Part shown: piece after piece, positions 15,246-23,746 of the stretch | Layout of the letters: each line of letters starts with the position of its first letter | How positions within the stretch are numbered: position 1 is the first letter of the stretch | Assembly (NCBI RefSeq): GCF_030129945.1 | Contig: NZ_JARRAF010000039.1 | Coordinates: 1 to 41,040 of the forward strand | From: Parachitinimonas caeni | Lineage (GTDB): Bacteria; Pseudomonadota; Gammaproteobacteria; Burkholderiales; Chitinimonadaceae | DNA length: 41,040 nt | Direction of reading: 5' to 3' | Notes under the pieces: model-generated | Told to the model about the DNA's origin: nothing | Databases searched by the model: none | Seen by the model: only the letters and a program-made list of their open reading frames with translations | Position numbers and translations under genes: made by a program

Positions 15246-16676
15246 TTAGGCGCTGGATGATCGAAGCTTGCGCACGATCTTCAGCATCATTTCGCCCGTT
15301 CGATCACGGGGATTCAGGATGCGCGCAAAGATGTCTGAATAGGAGTCGGCAAATGCTTGTCGCATCTGGTGCATTCGACCACCTGACCGCTGGATGCCCG
15401 ACCATCGACTCGTTGGCGGCGCCTCAATGATTTTTTCATCACTGAGCTGCCCACAGGCATAGGCGAGCAGTAGCCATTCAGGGCGAGGTGCGCCCTCGCC
15501 CTCAGCCGGCTCCATAAAATAGCCCAGAGGTGACGCATCATGTGCCAACACGCACCCCTGCAGATTGGCCTGTTCGGCCAGCTTGCGACAGTCATCAATC
15601 AACCCTGGACGGCCGTTGCTCGAGCCGTCCAGAGTTGTTACTTCAGCCTCCGGTTGACTGGACAGACCCTCCGCCACGGCGGTCATATCCAGTTCGGACA
15701 ACATCGGCGTGACGGCAGAGACGATCTCAGCCTCTCCCGCCACCAAAGACGCGCTTTCGGCTTGCGCTGTCGCAATCGCCTGGGGCTGGGCATAACCACA
15801 TTGCATCAAATCCACAACCCGACGCATCTGAGACAATGACAGTCCGAATTCTGACTGCACAACCTCTGTAAACGCAGACTCAAACGTTGCAAAATCGACA
15901 GTCAAACGTTGCGCATAATCTGACTCCAGCGCCACCATAGCTTGTTGCAGCAGGGCCATCGCTCGCGACGCTGACTTTTCGCACAATCGCTCCAGCATCC
16001 CGTACATTGGCTGTATGTCGCGCACCACACTCTGCGGAATGGCATACGCCACATCCCCCAACTGCCCCAACACTTTGACCGCAAACAAGTCCCGACCCAA
16101 GGTGGTTCGGCTTCGCTGCACCCCTCGCGCCGACAATTCGTCTTCGAGTCGCCGCAACGAAATCTCCTGCAGATCCAATTGTCGCTGGATCTGCCGCCGC
16201 GCCTTATCAATTGCCAGCGCCTCCTCGAAGTACGACAGATCTTCGCGGGCACTGTTTTCGACCAAGTGATCCAGCAATACCTGCGTCTCACCCTGCCATT
16301 CGCTCACCCAAAAGGTAGCATGGCGATAAATTGGATTACCCGACGCCCGCCATAACTCCTGTTGCACTGCGAGACGGGTGTTCCCGCCGGCGATAAGCGT
16401 GTAGCGGCCTGTCTTGGGATTGATGGCGACGAGAGGAGGCGACATCATCGGAGGCAAACCCTGTGCCGCTCGACTCTGCATCGACAGTCGAATCGTCGCT
16501 GTCTGGCTATTTCCACGCAGGCGAGGATTTTCAGAAAAATAGTCGACGTCATCGACGCACAGCTCGATTGGGCTGACGGGCTTTACTGCAGGCTTGTCAG
16601 CATAGCGCCCCCATCGCATGTTGCGGGCGATTTCGACAAATGTTCGGGTGAGCGGTATTCGGGCAAATGCGGGCAT
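15246..16676 (-). CDS. ParB family protein of PFGI-1-class ICEs (TIGR03764-like)
   Basis: A 476-residue ParB/Srx-type protein. The N-terminus has the ParB box region (YTLIAGGNTRLAVQQELW) and ENSAREDLSYFEEALAI, the element version of ENIQREDL. An HTH-like region follows (LSARGVQRSRTTLGRDLFAV), then a long C-terminal part typical of the ICE subfamily. TAGGAG lies before ATG 16676. It probably works in partition or replication control of the excised element. The usual upstream parA and dnaB genes are not present; instead a signalling cargo block abuts it, suggesting an insertion upstream of parB. Confidence 0.85.
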   Translation of the reverse strand: MPAFARIPLTRTFVEIARNMRWGRYADKPAVKPVSPIELCVDDVDYFSENPRLRGNSQTATIRLSMQSRAAQGLPPMMSPPLVAINPKTGRYTLIAGGNTRLAVQQELWRASGNPIYRHATFWVSEWQGETQVLLDHLVENSAREDLSYFEEALAIDKARRQIQRQLDLQEISLRRLEDELSARGVQRSRTTLGRDLFAVKVLGQLGDVAYAIPQSVVRDIQPMYGMLERLCEKSASRAMALLQQAMVALESDYAQRLTVDFATFESAFTEVVQSEFGLSLSQMRRVVDLMQCGYAQPQAIATAQAESASLVAGEAEIVSAVTPMLSELDMTAVAEGLSSQPEAEVTTLDGSSNGRPGLIDDCRKLAEQANLQGCVLAHDASPLGYFMEPAEGEGAPRPEWLLLAYACGQLSDEKIIEAPPTSRWSGIQRSGGRMHQMRQAFADSYSDIFARILNPRDRTGEMMLKIVRKLRSSSA

Positions 16677-16708
16677 GATTCACTCCTAATCTCAGGAGGG
16701 CTCTCGGC

Positions 16709-16753
16709 CCCCGTCATACTTAATCAGTTTTATTGATTTAAAGTATGACGGGG
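16709..16753. repeat. Long imperfect inverted repeat upstream of parB
   Basis: Arms CCCCGTCATACTT (16709-16721) and its complement (16741-16753) continue inward with TAATCA / TGATTTA, separated by a 7-base loop, giving a stem of about 18 pairs with one bulge. It lies 33 bp upstream of the parB start. There is no T-run on either side, so I read it as an operator or insertion end and not as a typical terminator. Confidence 0.6.
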
Positions 16754-16766
16754 CAGCTAAAAACCT

Positions 16767-16787
16767 CAATCATTACCGTAATGATTG
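16767..16787. promoter_or_regulatory. 21-bp palindrome (operator candidate) upstream of parB
   Basis: CAATCATTA and TAATGATTG form perfect 9-bp arms around CCG. The size and symmetry fit a dimeric repressor site. It lies between the FkbM gene stop and parB, 91 bp before the parB ATG. Confidence 0.45.
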
Positions 16788-16817
16788 ACAAATCCGCAGA
16801 TTTAATATTTATGTTAT

Positions 16818-17582
16818 TTAACGCTTAAACAGATAACTCATGCCATGAAAGTCAGACAGCTTGAAACCTTGATTCCATATGGCATTCATGACACTTGCGG
16901 CCTTTTTCTCACCAATGGTTCTAGGGTGAATTTCGACAAGTAATGTCCGAACGGATAATGGAAGCTCGACTTCTAAGAGGAAAATTTCGCCGCCTTCGAT
17001 ATCGCAAATAGCGAAATCAAGTCCTTCAAAAGCTTGATGTGGTGAAATTGCAACAACCTGAATTTGATATCGGGGGCGGTGCTGGCAATCACTGGCACTC
17101 GCCCAAAACTCGTCGGACACCGTAAATGGCACAATTGACGACTCAAAAATGCCGACCGCACCATGGCGAATATCGAAAATCACTTGGTTGCGATGCGCTG
17201 TGTCCCGAAGTCGAGGCAGCATTTTCGGGTTTGCTTCGATAACGCGCACCGGCAATCCGCTAATCTTGGCAGACAACGCGGCTGTTACTCCTATACCTGC
17301 GCCAATCACTCCTACAATTTGGCCTGGCTGCATATACTTGCGCAGCAAATCCATGTCGCCGTGCTCATAAGCGTCACAGATCAAGGCATAAACTATCCAA
17401 GGATCTATTTCACGATCAATTTCGATCCTTATGCCTTCGACTTCCAACTCAAATGGATCAACACTGGCTAATTCGGCAAGTAACGGGAGTTCAGCCGCCG
17501 TAGGAGACGGAAATACTGGCTTCAGATCCCACCGATCTCGAATGCGCGATCGCTTGCCCAGGCAACGGACTCGTTCAAGCAA
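16818..17582 (-). CDS. FkbM family methyltransferase
   Basis: An SAM-dependent methyltransferase: GQIVGVIGAGIGVTAALSA (SAM loop), VRVIEANP, HRNQVIFDIRHGAVG and FAICDIEGGEIFLL match the FkbM pattern (GAxxG, ExNP, AV, DIEGxE). A long upstream in-frame extension overlaps the LuxR-type gene by about 200 bases and is unlikely to be translated. The nearest start consistent with the operon is TTG 17582 (about 254 residues), overlapping the upstream stop by 8 bases; no clear ribosome site, so the start is uncertain. The substrate is unknown; FkbM enzymes often O-methylate sugars or small metabolites. Confidence 0.75.
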   Translation of the reverse strand: MLERVRCLGKRSRIRDRWDLKPVFPSPTAAELPLLAELASVDPFELEVEGIRIEIDREIDPWIVYALICDAYEHGDMDLLRKYMQPGQIVGVIGAGIGVTAALSAKISGLPVRVIEANPKMLPRLRDTAHRNQVIFDIRHGAVGIFESSIVPFTVSDEFWASASDCQHRPRYQIQVVAISPHQAFEGLDFAICDIEGGEIFLLEVELPLSVRTLLVEIHPRTIGEKKAASVMNAIWNQGFKLSDFHGMSYLFKR

Positions 17583-18291
17583 CGACTGAGTGTCGTTGAT
17601 GGCACTCCAGTTGTGTGTAGATCCGGGCGAGTTGTCCAATTTCCGAGCGAGTCGGCTTACGCCCATAAGGGACTCCCAGCATGTTCTGAATATTAAGCGT
17701 ATGGTTGTTGACGGTAGGTATCGACTTTTCACTCCGTGTAGCGAGCCCCTTGCCGTCATCCCCTTCAGCGAAGGCCACAAACACCTCTAGCTGCGCTTCT
17801 GATAGCAGCTTGATTTGCTGTAGGATGGGATGAATGTACAACAGATCAGCAAGAATACCGGTATAAATAGCCAGATGTCTGGGCACTGATGCATCAAATT
17901 CGTCAAAACGTCGGAAAGTTCGGCAAAACGCCACCATGATATTCATACCAGACCGACAATCGCTATAGACGAGCATGTCAGCTAAACCTTCAACCGGTGT
18001 TTGAAATCGTGCCACACCTTTACGGTAGGCGTTTCCTGCCAATTGGCGCAACGCGGCAGCCCAGTCCGTTCGATTTTCGACTAAAGGTCCAAAACTGGAT
18101 GAGCAGAAATGCAACGACGATGCGGCATCACTTGGGCCTGGACTGAACACCAACATGCCATCTATCAATTTATCTTGCCGCAGCGTTTCGCCGATCTTCG
18201 CACACATCGCGTAAGGGCTATCGTGTACTCTGACACCAGCAATTCCCAGCATCGTAATTGCCCAATCGCCAACGAGCTCACGCATAGACAT
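17575..18291 (-). CDS. LuxR-type HTH regulator
   Basis: Encodes about 238 residues from ATG 18291 (MSMRELVGDWA), overlapping the kinase gene by 14 bases. The C-terminus has a recognisable though divergent LuxR helix-turn-helix (LSEAQLEVFVAFAEG, then PTVNNHTLNIQNMLGV). The N-terminal 160 residues match no sensor domain I know; there is no receiver Asp pattern. As it follows a hybrid kinase and precedes an FkbM gene, it may be the output regulator of the same pathway, although it lacks an obvious phosphorylation site. Confidence 0.7.
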   Translation of the reverse strand: MSMRELVGDWAITMLGIAGVRVHDSPYAMCAKIGETLRQDKLIDGMLVFSPGPSDAASSLHFCSSSFGPLVENRTDWAAALRQLAGNAYRKGVARFQTPVEGLADMLVYSDCRSGMNIMVAFCRTFRRFDEFDASVPRHLAIYTGILADLLYIHPILQQIKLLSEAQLEVFVAFAEGDDGKGLATRSEKSIPTVNNHTLNIQNMLGVPYGRKPTRSEIGQLARIYTQLECHQRHSVVA

Positions 18292-20056
18292 GATTGCTCT
18301 CCTCGCCTTTGGCTTTTGCACTCAGTGCTTGATGTATACGTCTTTGGAGATCAACCTCATTGATGGGCTTGACCAAGAAGTCATCCATCCCGGCGGCAAG
18401 TCCCTGACTCTCCCAGTCTGGATTGTCCGCAGCAGTTAGTCCTATGATCAGGGTGCGCGCCTCCGGCCCAGGCAGCGCGCGAATGGCCGCAGTCGCAGTG
18501 AGACCATCCATACCTTCCATGTGTACATCCATCAGTACGACGTCGATCCCACCTTGCCTGACGCGATCGACCGCCTCTATACCCGTGCTCGCTTCGTACC
18601 ATTGAATTTGCCGCCACGCGCTGAGCAAGGACCGCACAACCATACGATTCATGCTCATATCATCCACAATCAACATGCCGATCCGGCTCTGGTCTGGCAC
18701 TACCCGCGCAATAGCGGGTGCCGGCAAGCGAATGGACACTTTTGTCCCTACATCTATCTCACCTGCTAGCTTGATTTCCCCCCCCATGACTTCAACCAGT
18801 TGCTTGGTAATTTCCAATCCCAAACCCGTACCACGTTGCGCCCCTCCTGCGCTGAATCGCGAGAAGGCACTACGCATCTGTTCGTGAGTCATACCGCAGC
18901 CGGTATCAAGCACCGTCATTTGCAGCTCGTCTCCTTCATAAGCGAGGGTGACTGTGACATGGCCACGCCTGGTGAATTTGATCGCGTTACTGATCACATT
19001 AATCAGAATCTGACGCAGCTTTGTCCGGTCTGCCTCGACTAATGCCGGCAAGTCATCGCGCAAATCCAGATACAGGTTGAGTCCCTTCTCGGATGCCAGG
19101 ATTTCCAGTTCATCCTTTAGAGATTCGGCAAGGTGGGCGGGCGAAAATGCCGTATTGTGGCAGACGAGTTTGCCAGCTTCGCTCTGAGCCAAGGTCAGTA
19201 AATCGTTGATCAAGGCAAGCAACTCCTGTGCACTTGCCACGATCACTGCCGTCGCCTCCTGAGCGGATTTTGATGCAGAGCGGTCTGACAGCAGGTTTTG
19301 TCCCAATCCCAGAATTGCATTGAGGGGACTGCGCAATTCATGACTCATATTGGCCAGGAATCTCGTTTTGGTCTGCGCTGCAGACTCCGCGCGCTGTCGG
19401 GCTTGCTCCAAGTCGTTCGACCGGAGGGTGTCACGTCGGATAACCCACCATACGGTCAATACAAATATGGCCATAATGCAGGCTTGAGCGTGGGTCATCC
19501 AACGATTCATCTGGCTATAGTGCCGGACCATATCTTTACGTGCCGATATCGCCGCACCTGTCGCACGATTTACGGCCAAGCTTTGATCAGTGAGCACTGG
19601 CTCCAGAGCCGCCAACCTGTGTATCAATTGCCTACGCCGTGCATCATCGGGCGTCGCATCTTTAATCCAGCCGTCCGTCCACGACACCAATACATCCAAG
19701 TCAGCGAATAACTGTTGCTGTTGCGCTGCCTCTCCTTGGGCGACCAAGACCAAGGAGTCTCGACCATCACGCAAGATCAAATATCGCGACACGAAAAGTT
19801 CCCACTGTGTCGCCAATAAACTGGCTGGTACACCCTCAAGCAGACTGCGTCGCAGACGCTCGAATTCAACGCTTAATTGGTAATAAGTCCAAGGCGCATT
19901 GTCGGCACTGGGATTGGACTGTTCCGACATCACTGTCTCTTGGTCGTTTTGGACCTTGCCAATACCCAGATAGAGCAACACGAGCGCGGAAATTAACGCA
20001 ATAAGCAAAACACCGTGGCTTGAAATTTTCGGCAGCGCACGCCCACGCGTCATCAT
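18278..20056 (-). CDS. Hybrid sensor histidine kinase with receiver domain
   Basis: Encodes 592 residues from ATG 20056, which overlaps the upstream stop (ATGATGA). Order: transmembrane helix near 15-35 (VLLIALISALVLLYLGI), periplasmic helical region, second transmembrane helix near 195 (IMAIFVLTVWWVI), HisKA with NMSHELRSPLNA, HATPase (NVISNAIKF, DTGCGMT, GTGLGLEI), and a C-terminal receiver (VDDMSMN, LMDVHMEGMDG with the acceptor Asp, LVKPIN). No HPt domain or partner response regulator with a free receiver is adjacent. The periplasmic oxidoreductase-fold protein encoded just upstream is a natural candidate for a signal-sensing partner. Confidence 0.92.
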   Translation of the reverse strand: MMTRGRALPKISSHGVLLIALISALVLLYLGIGKVQNDQETVMSEQSNPSADNAPWTYYQLSVEFERLRRSLLEGVPASLLATQWELFVSRYLILRDGRDSLVLVAQGEAAQQQQLFADLDVLVSWTDGWIKDATPDDARRRQLIHRLAALEPVLTDQSLAVNRATGAAISARKDMVRHYSQMNRWMTHAQACIMAIFVLTVWWVIRRDTLRSNDLEQARQRAESAAQTKTRFLANMSHELRSPLNAILGLGQNLLSDRSASKSAQEATAVIVASAQELLALINDLLTLAQSEAGKLVCHNTAFSPAHLAESLKDELEILASEKGLNLYLDLRDDLPALVEADRTKLRQILINVISNAIKFTRRGHVTVTLAYEGDELQMTVLDTGCGMTHEQMRSAFSRFSAGGAQRGTGLGLEITKQLVEVMGGEIKLAGEIDVGTKVSIRLPAPAIARVVPDQSRIGMLIVDDMSMNRMVVRSLLSAWRQIQWYEASTGIEAVDRVRQGGIDVVLMDVHMEGMDGLTATAAIRALPGPEARTLIIGLTAADNPDWESQGLAAGMDDFLVKPINEVDLQRRIHQALSAKAKGEESNHVYA

Positions 20057-20553
20057 GGCAACACCCGTACCTGGACGACTTGCCAAATCGACTTTTGCCT
20101 AATTGGTTCGATGGCGGTGGATATCGGTGTGCGCTCTGCAAACGGATACATCAGCCAAAGGGGGCCACGCTGTCTGATCGACAAAAGTTTCCCGTTCTGT
20201 CGACGGGCCAGGATGACTGGCATATCAGCGAAGTCACTGGACGGAATGGTCACTTTGTAGCGATTGAGCGCTACGAACTCAACGTGCTTGCCTCTGGCTC
20301 CGACAGCGTCCAACACAGACAACATGGTGGGGCCGGAAAATTGCTGTTTGCCCGCAAGCCAGACTGGTATGTCAACAGTCAGGCTTTGTTGTGGCAAGGC
20401 TCCGAGGCGCGCTTCGTCGAAGCGCGCACACGGGGCCGGCTCACATCCAGGATCCGCCTTATCGATTTGTCCCGTCACGATCAGAAAAGCAGAATCAACT
20501 GCAATAGCCTGTCCTGCAATGAGCACTGCAATAGCAAGTGTAAACCCCCGCAT
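20053..20553 (-). CDS. Exported molybdopterin-oxidoreductase-fold protein
   Basis: Encodes 166 residues beginning with a signal peptide (MRGFTLAIAVLIAGQAIA). The rest (VDIPVWLAGKQQFSGP, LLSVLDAVGA-like segment, VALNRYKVTIPSSDF, PLWLMYPF) resembles the short oxidoreductase molybdopterin-binding (SUOX-like) domain proteins often encoded next to hybrid kinases. The conserved cofactor Cys is not obvious, so it may be a non-enzymatic ligand sensor. It is coupled by a 4-base overlap to the kinase gene. The 194 bp upstream, the largest gap in this block, probably hold its promoter. Confidence 0.65.
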   Translation of the reverse strand: MRGFTLAIAVLIAGQAIAVDSAFLIVTGQIDKADPGCEPAPCARFDEARLGALPQQSLTVDIPVWLAGKQQFSGPTMLSVLDAVGARGKHVEFVALNRYKVTIPSSDFADMPVILARRQNGKLLSIRQRGPLWLMYPFAERTPISTAIEPIRQKSIWQVVQVRVLP

Positions 20554-20747
20554 CCGCTACTCCCCCCTTTTTTTCCAAGTCATTCCATGACGATTTATCG
20601 ACCTTGTCCGGACAGGCTCATGCTAGCTCGCCCAACCAAGGTCGCTTTGGTCATAATTTTTGATTTAAATTGGGGGATTCAGCAAGCCAAACTTTATTCC
20701 ATCGATCAAAACTGAGCGATATGCGTCATTTGTTCAACAAACGGAAG

Positions 20748-21458
20748 TCAACACATTGAAGATTTAAGAAGAAGTGCTGCTGCACCCTGGACGGAAGAGA
20801 CACCGGCCCGCTCCCGAAGCTGGGAGGCCAGCAGCACGGTTTGCCGACGCGACAGTCCACATATCTCACCCGCTTGCTCCTCAGTGCAACCATCTGACAC
20901 CCTGTATAGCAATTCTTTTTCAGTAGGGCTGAGGGATGAAACGAAGATCTGCAAATCGAGCAATGGCGTCACCAACGCACCCAAACAGTGTGTGAGTGTT
21001 GCGCCTAAAATGATGGTATCGATCAGCTCAGTATTCATCGGCAAGCTGTCGCCACGAATCATCCCAAATAGAAGCCCCCCTCTGGAATGGCTTCTAGACA
21101 AAGGGAAATCAATCCCTGACATCAAACCGAACTGTTTGAAATACTCCCAGAGGTGCATCTTGCCCGCAGCGGCGTAAAGGGAATCATCCCATGTTATGGG
21201 GACGTTAGAACGCTGGGTGGCGATTGCCTGAACCAAAGGATCAGAAGCCATAATTTCCGGTGAAACTACACCGGTCCAGCCCGTGGGAAAGTGATGAGTC
21301 GTAAAGGAAGGGATGCCATCAGACCGATGACCATAGGCGAGGCAGAAGTAATCGTGATTACGCTGACGCACGAATGCCAAGATGAGGCGTCGCAGATCGT
21401 CCAGTCTTTGGGCCGAAATCAAATCTGCAATCAAATTCCGCCGCATTGCTCTCGTCAC
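20748..21458 (-). CDS. LuxR-family regulator with autoinducer-binding-like domain (second of a tandem pair)
   Basis: Encodes 236 residues. The N-terminal region has PTGWTGVVSPEIMASDPLVQ and VPITWDDS, the W....DP...W pattern of autoinducer-binding domains; the C-terminus has LSPTEKELLYRVSDGCTEEQAGEICGLS, an HTH of the LuxR type. Other ligand-contact residues are not clearly conserved and no luxI gene is visible, so it is a solo. Start overlaps the stop of the upstream LuxR gene (ATGA). Confidence 0.8.
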   Translation of the reverse strand: MTRAMRRNLIADLISAQRLDDLRRLILAFVRQRNHDYFCLAYGHRSDGIPSFTTHHFPTGWTGVVSPEIMASDPLVQAIATQRSNVPITWDDSLYAAAGKMHLWEYFKQFGLMSGIDFPLSRSHSRGGLLFGMIRGDSLPMNTELIDTIILGATLTHCLGALVTPLLDLQIFVSSLSPTEKELLYRVSDGCTEEQAGEICGLSRRQTVLLASQLRERAGVSSVQGAAALLLKSSMC

Positions 21459-22144
21459 TTCTGCGTTCGCCCATAAAGCGTCGCAGCCGCCATAGGGGTC
21501 TGGACACTATCCCCTGCGAGACGGCAAATCGTAGTAAAACGCTGCTTCACAGCCCGTATAGTCAAAGCGGTCTCATCTGCAATGTCCTCGATACTCAAGC
21601 CATCAAGACAGTATTGCAGCAATCGTCTTTGCACAGGACTCAACCGATCTGCAAATAGTTCAGCCTGAATAATATCCATGGCGACAGCAGAGAGGCAGTG
21701 CGCAAAGGTCGCGGCTTTGGCCAATTTCTCTGCCATTTCGAATCGCTTGGGCAACTCACCATCTCGGATCAAGCTCAAGACAAATCGGTTGGTGCTCGAT
21801 GTAGAAATCGGTATATCAAAACCCGATCGCATCCCGTGTTCCGCAAAAAGATCCCAGATATCAAGCGTATCCGTCAGCGCAAACAAGGGCCTTGACCAAG
21901 CAATGGGTGGAGGACGACTCTGCCGCAATAACCGAAAAATCGGATCACGATGCCTGATCTCATCGGTAGCAATAGCCAACCATGAGTCAGGAAGATTGTG
22001 CAGGACGCAGCTCGGAACATCGCTGTCGGAAGTTCCGACAGCGACCACAAAATTGTCAAACTCCAGTCGCGAGCAAAAGTTGGCGGCTAGAGCGGACACC
22101 TCATTGGAGGATCGCGCTTGCGCGACCTCCAGAATCATGTTCAT
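21455..22144 (-). CDS. LuxR-family regulator with autoinducer-binding-like domain (first of a tandem pair)
   Basis: Encodes 229 residues starting MNMILEVAQARSSNEVSAL. The sensor half has LPDSWLAIATDEIRHRDPIF and PIAWSRP, equivalent to W..IA....DP...W of autoinducer-binding proteins; the HTH half has LSPVQRRLLQYCLDGLSIEDIADETALTIRAVKQR. It resembles its downstream neighbour in length and layout, suggesting an old duplication. It begins five bases after the stop of the HTH/leader-like gene. No synthase gene nearby. Confidence 0.8.
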   Translation of the reverse strand: MNMILEVAQARSSNEVSALAANFCSRLEFDNFVVAVGTSDSDVPSCVLHNLPDSWLAIATDEIRHRDPIFRLLRQSRPPPIAWSRPLFALTDTLDIWDLFAEHGMRSGFDIPISTSSTNRFVLSLIRDGELPKRFEMAEKLAKAATFAHCLSAVAMDIIQAELFADRLSPVQRRLLQYCLDGLSIEDIADETALTIRAVKQRFTTICRLAGDSVQTPMAAATLYGRTQK

Positions 22145-22149
22145 TCAGC

Positions 22150-23127
22150 TTAGGTTGGGAGATTAATTACCGGCGGCACCGTTGGGTTCGGCCCGCAGGG
22201 CATGACCGGCGGGGTGCCCGTGTCGGATATGCCTGCAGATACTGATTCAAGCTCTTGATCGGTCAATGTCCTTGGTTCTTGACTTTTCTCGTGATACATA
22301 GTTCTCGTCCTATCGGTTTGGTAATGCAACATCGCGTGTAAAACAGTAGAAATTTTATCGGCCGATGGCGGTAGCAACCAAAAGTTAGTCATGGCAACGT
22401 ATTGCATGTCTCTCGGTAAATTCGCGTGGTAGGAGTCCACAAAAATTATCGGTACATCGGAACCTACCTTGACACGACAGCGGCTGGCCGGTAGATCCGA
22501 ATCCTCGAACGGAGATCCCGGTAGTATGATCGCAATGACGGTCTCAACATTGATCGCATCAAGCAGTTCTCCAGTCGTATCAAATATTTCCATTGGCATA
22601 GATTCAATTTGATCCATCCAGCGCCCACAATCCACCGCGTAGACTGTTCCGGCCATTGATAGTGGCAAGTGGCCAATCAATTCTGCATGTGCCAAGCGAC
22701 GCACGGCACCTGGTAAAGCCACCCGTAAAGGAGCAATCACAAGTCCTTCAATACCCAGATCAAACGCTACCAATTCGTCTGGCGCAATTGGCACCTCTTT
22801 CGTAAGCCATGCGACACAGGGGTAAGCCCTTCCGTATTGCATCATGGTACCGTTACGACGCTCACATCCCGCTAGCTTGGGCTGCAACAGGTTGCTGGTT
22901 GATACGTCCCAAGTCTGCGCAATCAACTCCAGCAGCGACAGATCTACCGGAGCCTTGCCGGTATACACGCGCTTGAGCGTAGCATCCGACACCGCATTGG
23001 TAGGTAGTTTTGCACGCAACAATGACACTGCCGTAGCAGGCCCGAAAAGTTTCCCTTGTGCTTGGCAGTCCATCCAATGGATCAATGATTTTTGGGCCTC
23101 CGGCATCACTGATTTCGTAGCAGGCAT
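22150..23127 (-). CDS. HTH-like unknown protein with a bacteriocin-leader-like C-terminal tail
   Basis: From ATG 23127 (MPATKSVMPEAQK; GGGAGG upstream) it encodes 325 residues. An HTH-like segment lies near residues 35-75 (AVSDATLKRVYTG, LIAQTWDVSTSNLL). The middle is alpha/beta with no family recognised (VIAIILPGSPFEDSD, VPIIFVDSYHANLP). The last 50 residues read LTDQELESVSAG followed by a Pro-rich segment with one Cys, very like a double-glycine-type secretion leader plus core. An internal ATG at 22299 with AGGACGAG upstream could express this tail alone as a 49-residue peptide. It precedes the two LuxR-type genes by 5 bp. Confidence 0.55.
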   Translation of the reverse strand: MPATKSVMPEAQKSLIHWMDCQAQGKLFGPATAVSLLRAKLPTNAVSDATLKRVYTGKAPVDLSLLELIAQTWDVSTSNLLQPKLAGCERRNGTMMQYGRAYPCVAWLTKEVPIAPDELVAFDLGIEGLVIAPLRVALPGAVRRLAHAELIGHLPLSMAGTVYAVDCGRWMDQIESMPMEIFDTTGELLDAINVETVIAIILPGSPFEDSDLPASRCRVKVGSDVPIIFVDSYHANLPRDMQYVAMTNFWLLPPSADKISTVLHAMLHYQTDRTRTMYHEKSQEPRTLTDQELESVSAGISDTGTPPVMPCGPNPTVPPVINLPT

Positions 23128-23185
23128 TGCAGCAGACCTCCCAAATTTCTGAACGATTCTACTGTTCTGATGATTCAGCGACAAA

Positions 23186-23455
23186 TCAAATTCTCAGTGC
23201 ATACCCATGCTTGATGCGACGACGATGGATGTTGTTCAGCAAGAGATCCCCTTCCTCACGCGTACAAACGGGCTTAAACAATGAATTGCCACGACGACTG
23301 TTTTTACCACCCCACGCTTGGTATACGCCCCAGTCTCCTAGTAGATCCGGTTGAAGAATCGCCAGGTAGTAGCGTTCCGACGTCTCCCAACGCATTAAAC
23401 GTATAGTTTCATCATCCGAATTGAAATCATCCCCAGAAACTGTGGATAAACCCAT
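23186..23455 (-). CDS. WGR-domain protein
   Basis: From ATG 23455 (MGLSTVSGDD; GGGAG eight bases upstream) it encodes 89 residues. YYLAILQPDLLGDWGVYQAWGGKNSRRG followed by FKPVCTREEGDLLLNNIHRRR matches a WGR domain (W-x-V...WGR-like, then a helix), here with WGG. WGR domains bind nucleic acid ends in PARPs and occur alone in bacterial MolR-like and element proteins. It lies between the orphan antitoxin-like gene and the HTH/leader gene, on the same strand as the CRISPR array. Confidence 0.7.
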   Translation of the reverse strand: MGLSTVSGDDFNSDDETIRLMRWETSERYYLAILQPDLLGDWGVYQAWGGKNSRRGNSLFKPVCTREEGDLLLNNIHRRRIKHGYALRI

Positions 23456-23502
23456 AAAAAAAACTCCCAGCTTTATGATAATTAAAAGATAATTTTCTTC
23501 GA

Positions 23503-23727
23503 TCAAATTCTAGGCGACACACTGCAACATGGCTGAGTCAGTATTTGACGCGTATCCCCAGCGTCTGCTGGATGTGGTTCACTACGGGCTTTGAGTCGTG
23601 CACGCACTTCAACAATCGAAAAGGTCTTGGCATTGCCCGCCAGCCCCTCATCGAACGCTGGACCAACCGCTTTTCTCAGCCAGTCATCCAAAGCACATTC
23701 ACTTCGCAACTCACGATGGGAAGTCAT
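23503..23727 (-). CDS. Orphan antitoxin-like protein immediately downstream of the CRISPR array
   Basis: From ATG 23727 (MTSHRELRSECA; AAGGAG seven bases upstream) it encodes 74 residues. LDDWLRKAVGPAFDEGLAGNAKTFSIVEVRARLKAR resembles small type II antitoxins of ParE/RelE-like modules (DxWLxxxVxxAyDE...VrarL). No toxin gene follows; the next gene is a WGR protein. The last, degenerate repeat of the array ends only 19 bp upstream of the ATG in the transcribed direction, leaving no room for a separate promoter unless it lies within the array. Confidence 0.55.
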   Translation of the reverse strand: MTSHRELRSECALDDWLRKAVGPAFDEGLAGNAKTFSIVEVRARLKARSEPHPADAGDTRQILTQPCCSVSPRI

Positions 23728-23746
23728 GGCGGCACTCCTTGAAGTC

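Noticed and set aside
16709-16753. Stem-loop as a terminator for the FkbM gene
   Set aside because: After the stem the minus strand continues with a G/C-rich sequence and no T-run.
17583-17780. N-terminal extension of the FkbM methyltransferase to 320 residues
   Set aside because: It overlaps the LuxR-type gene by about 200 bases, has no family similarity and no ribosome site at its start.
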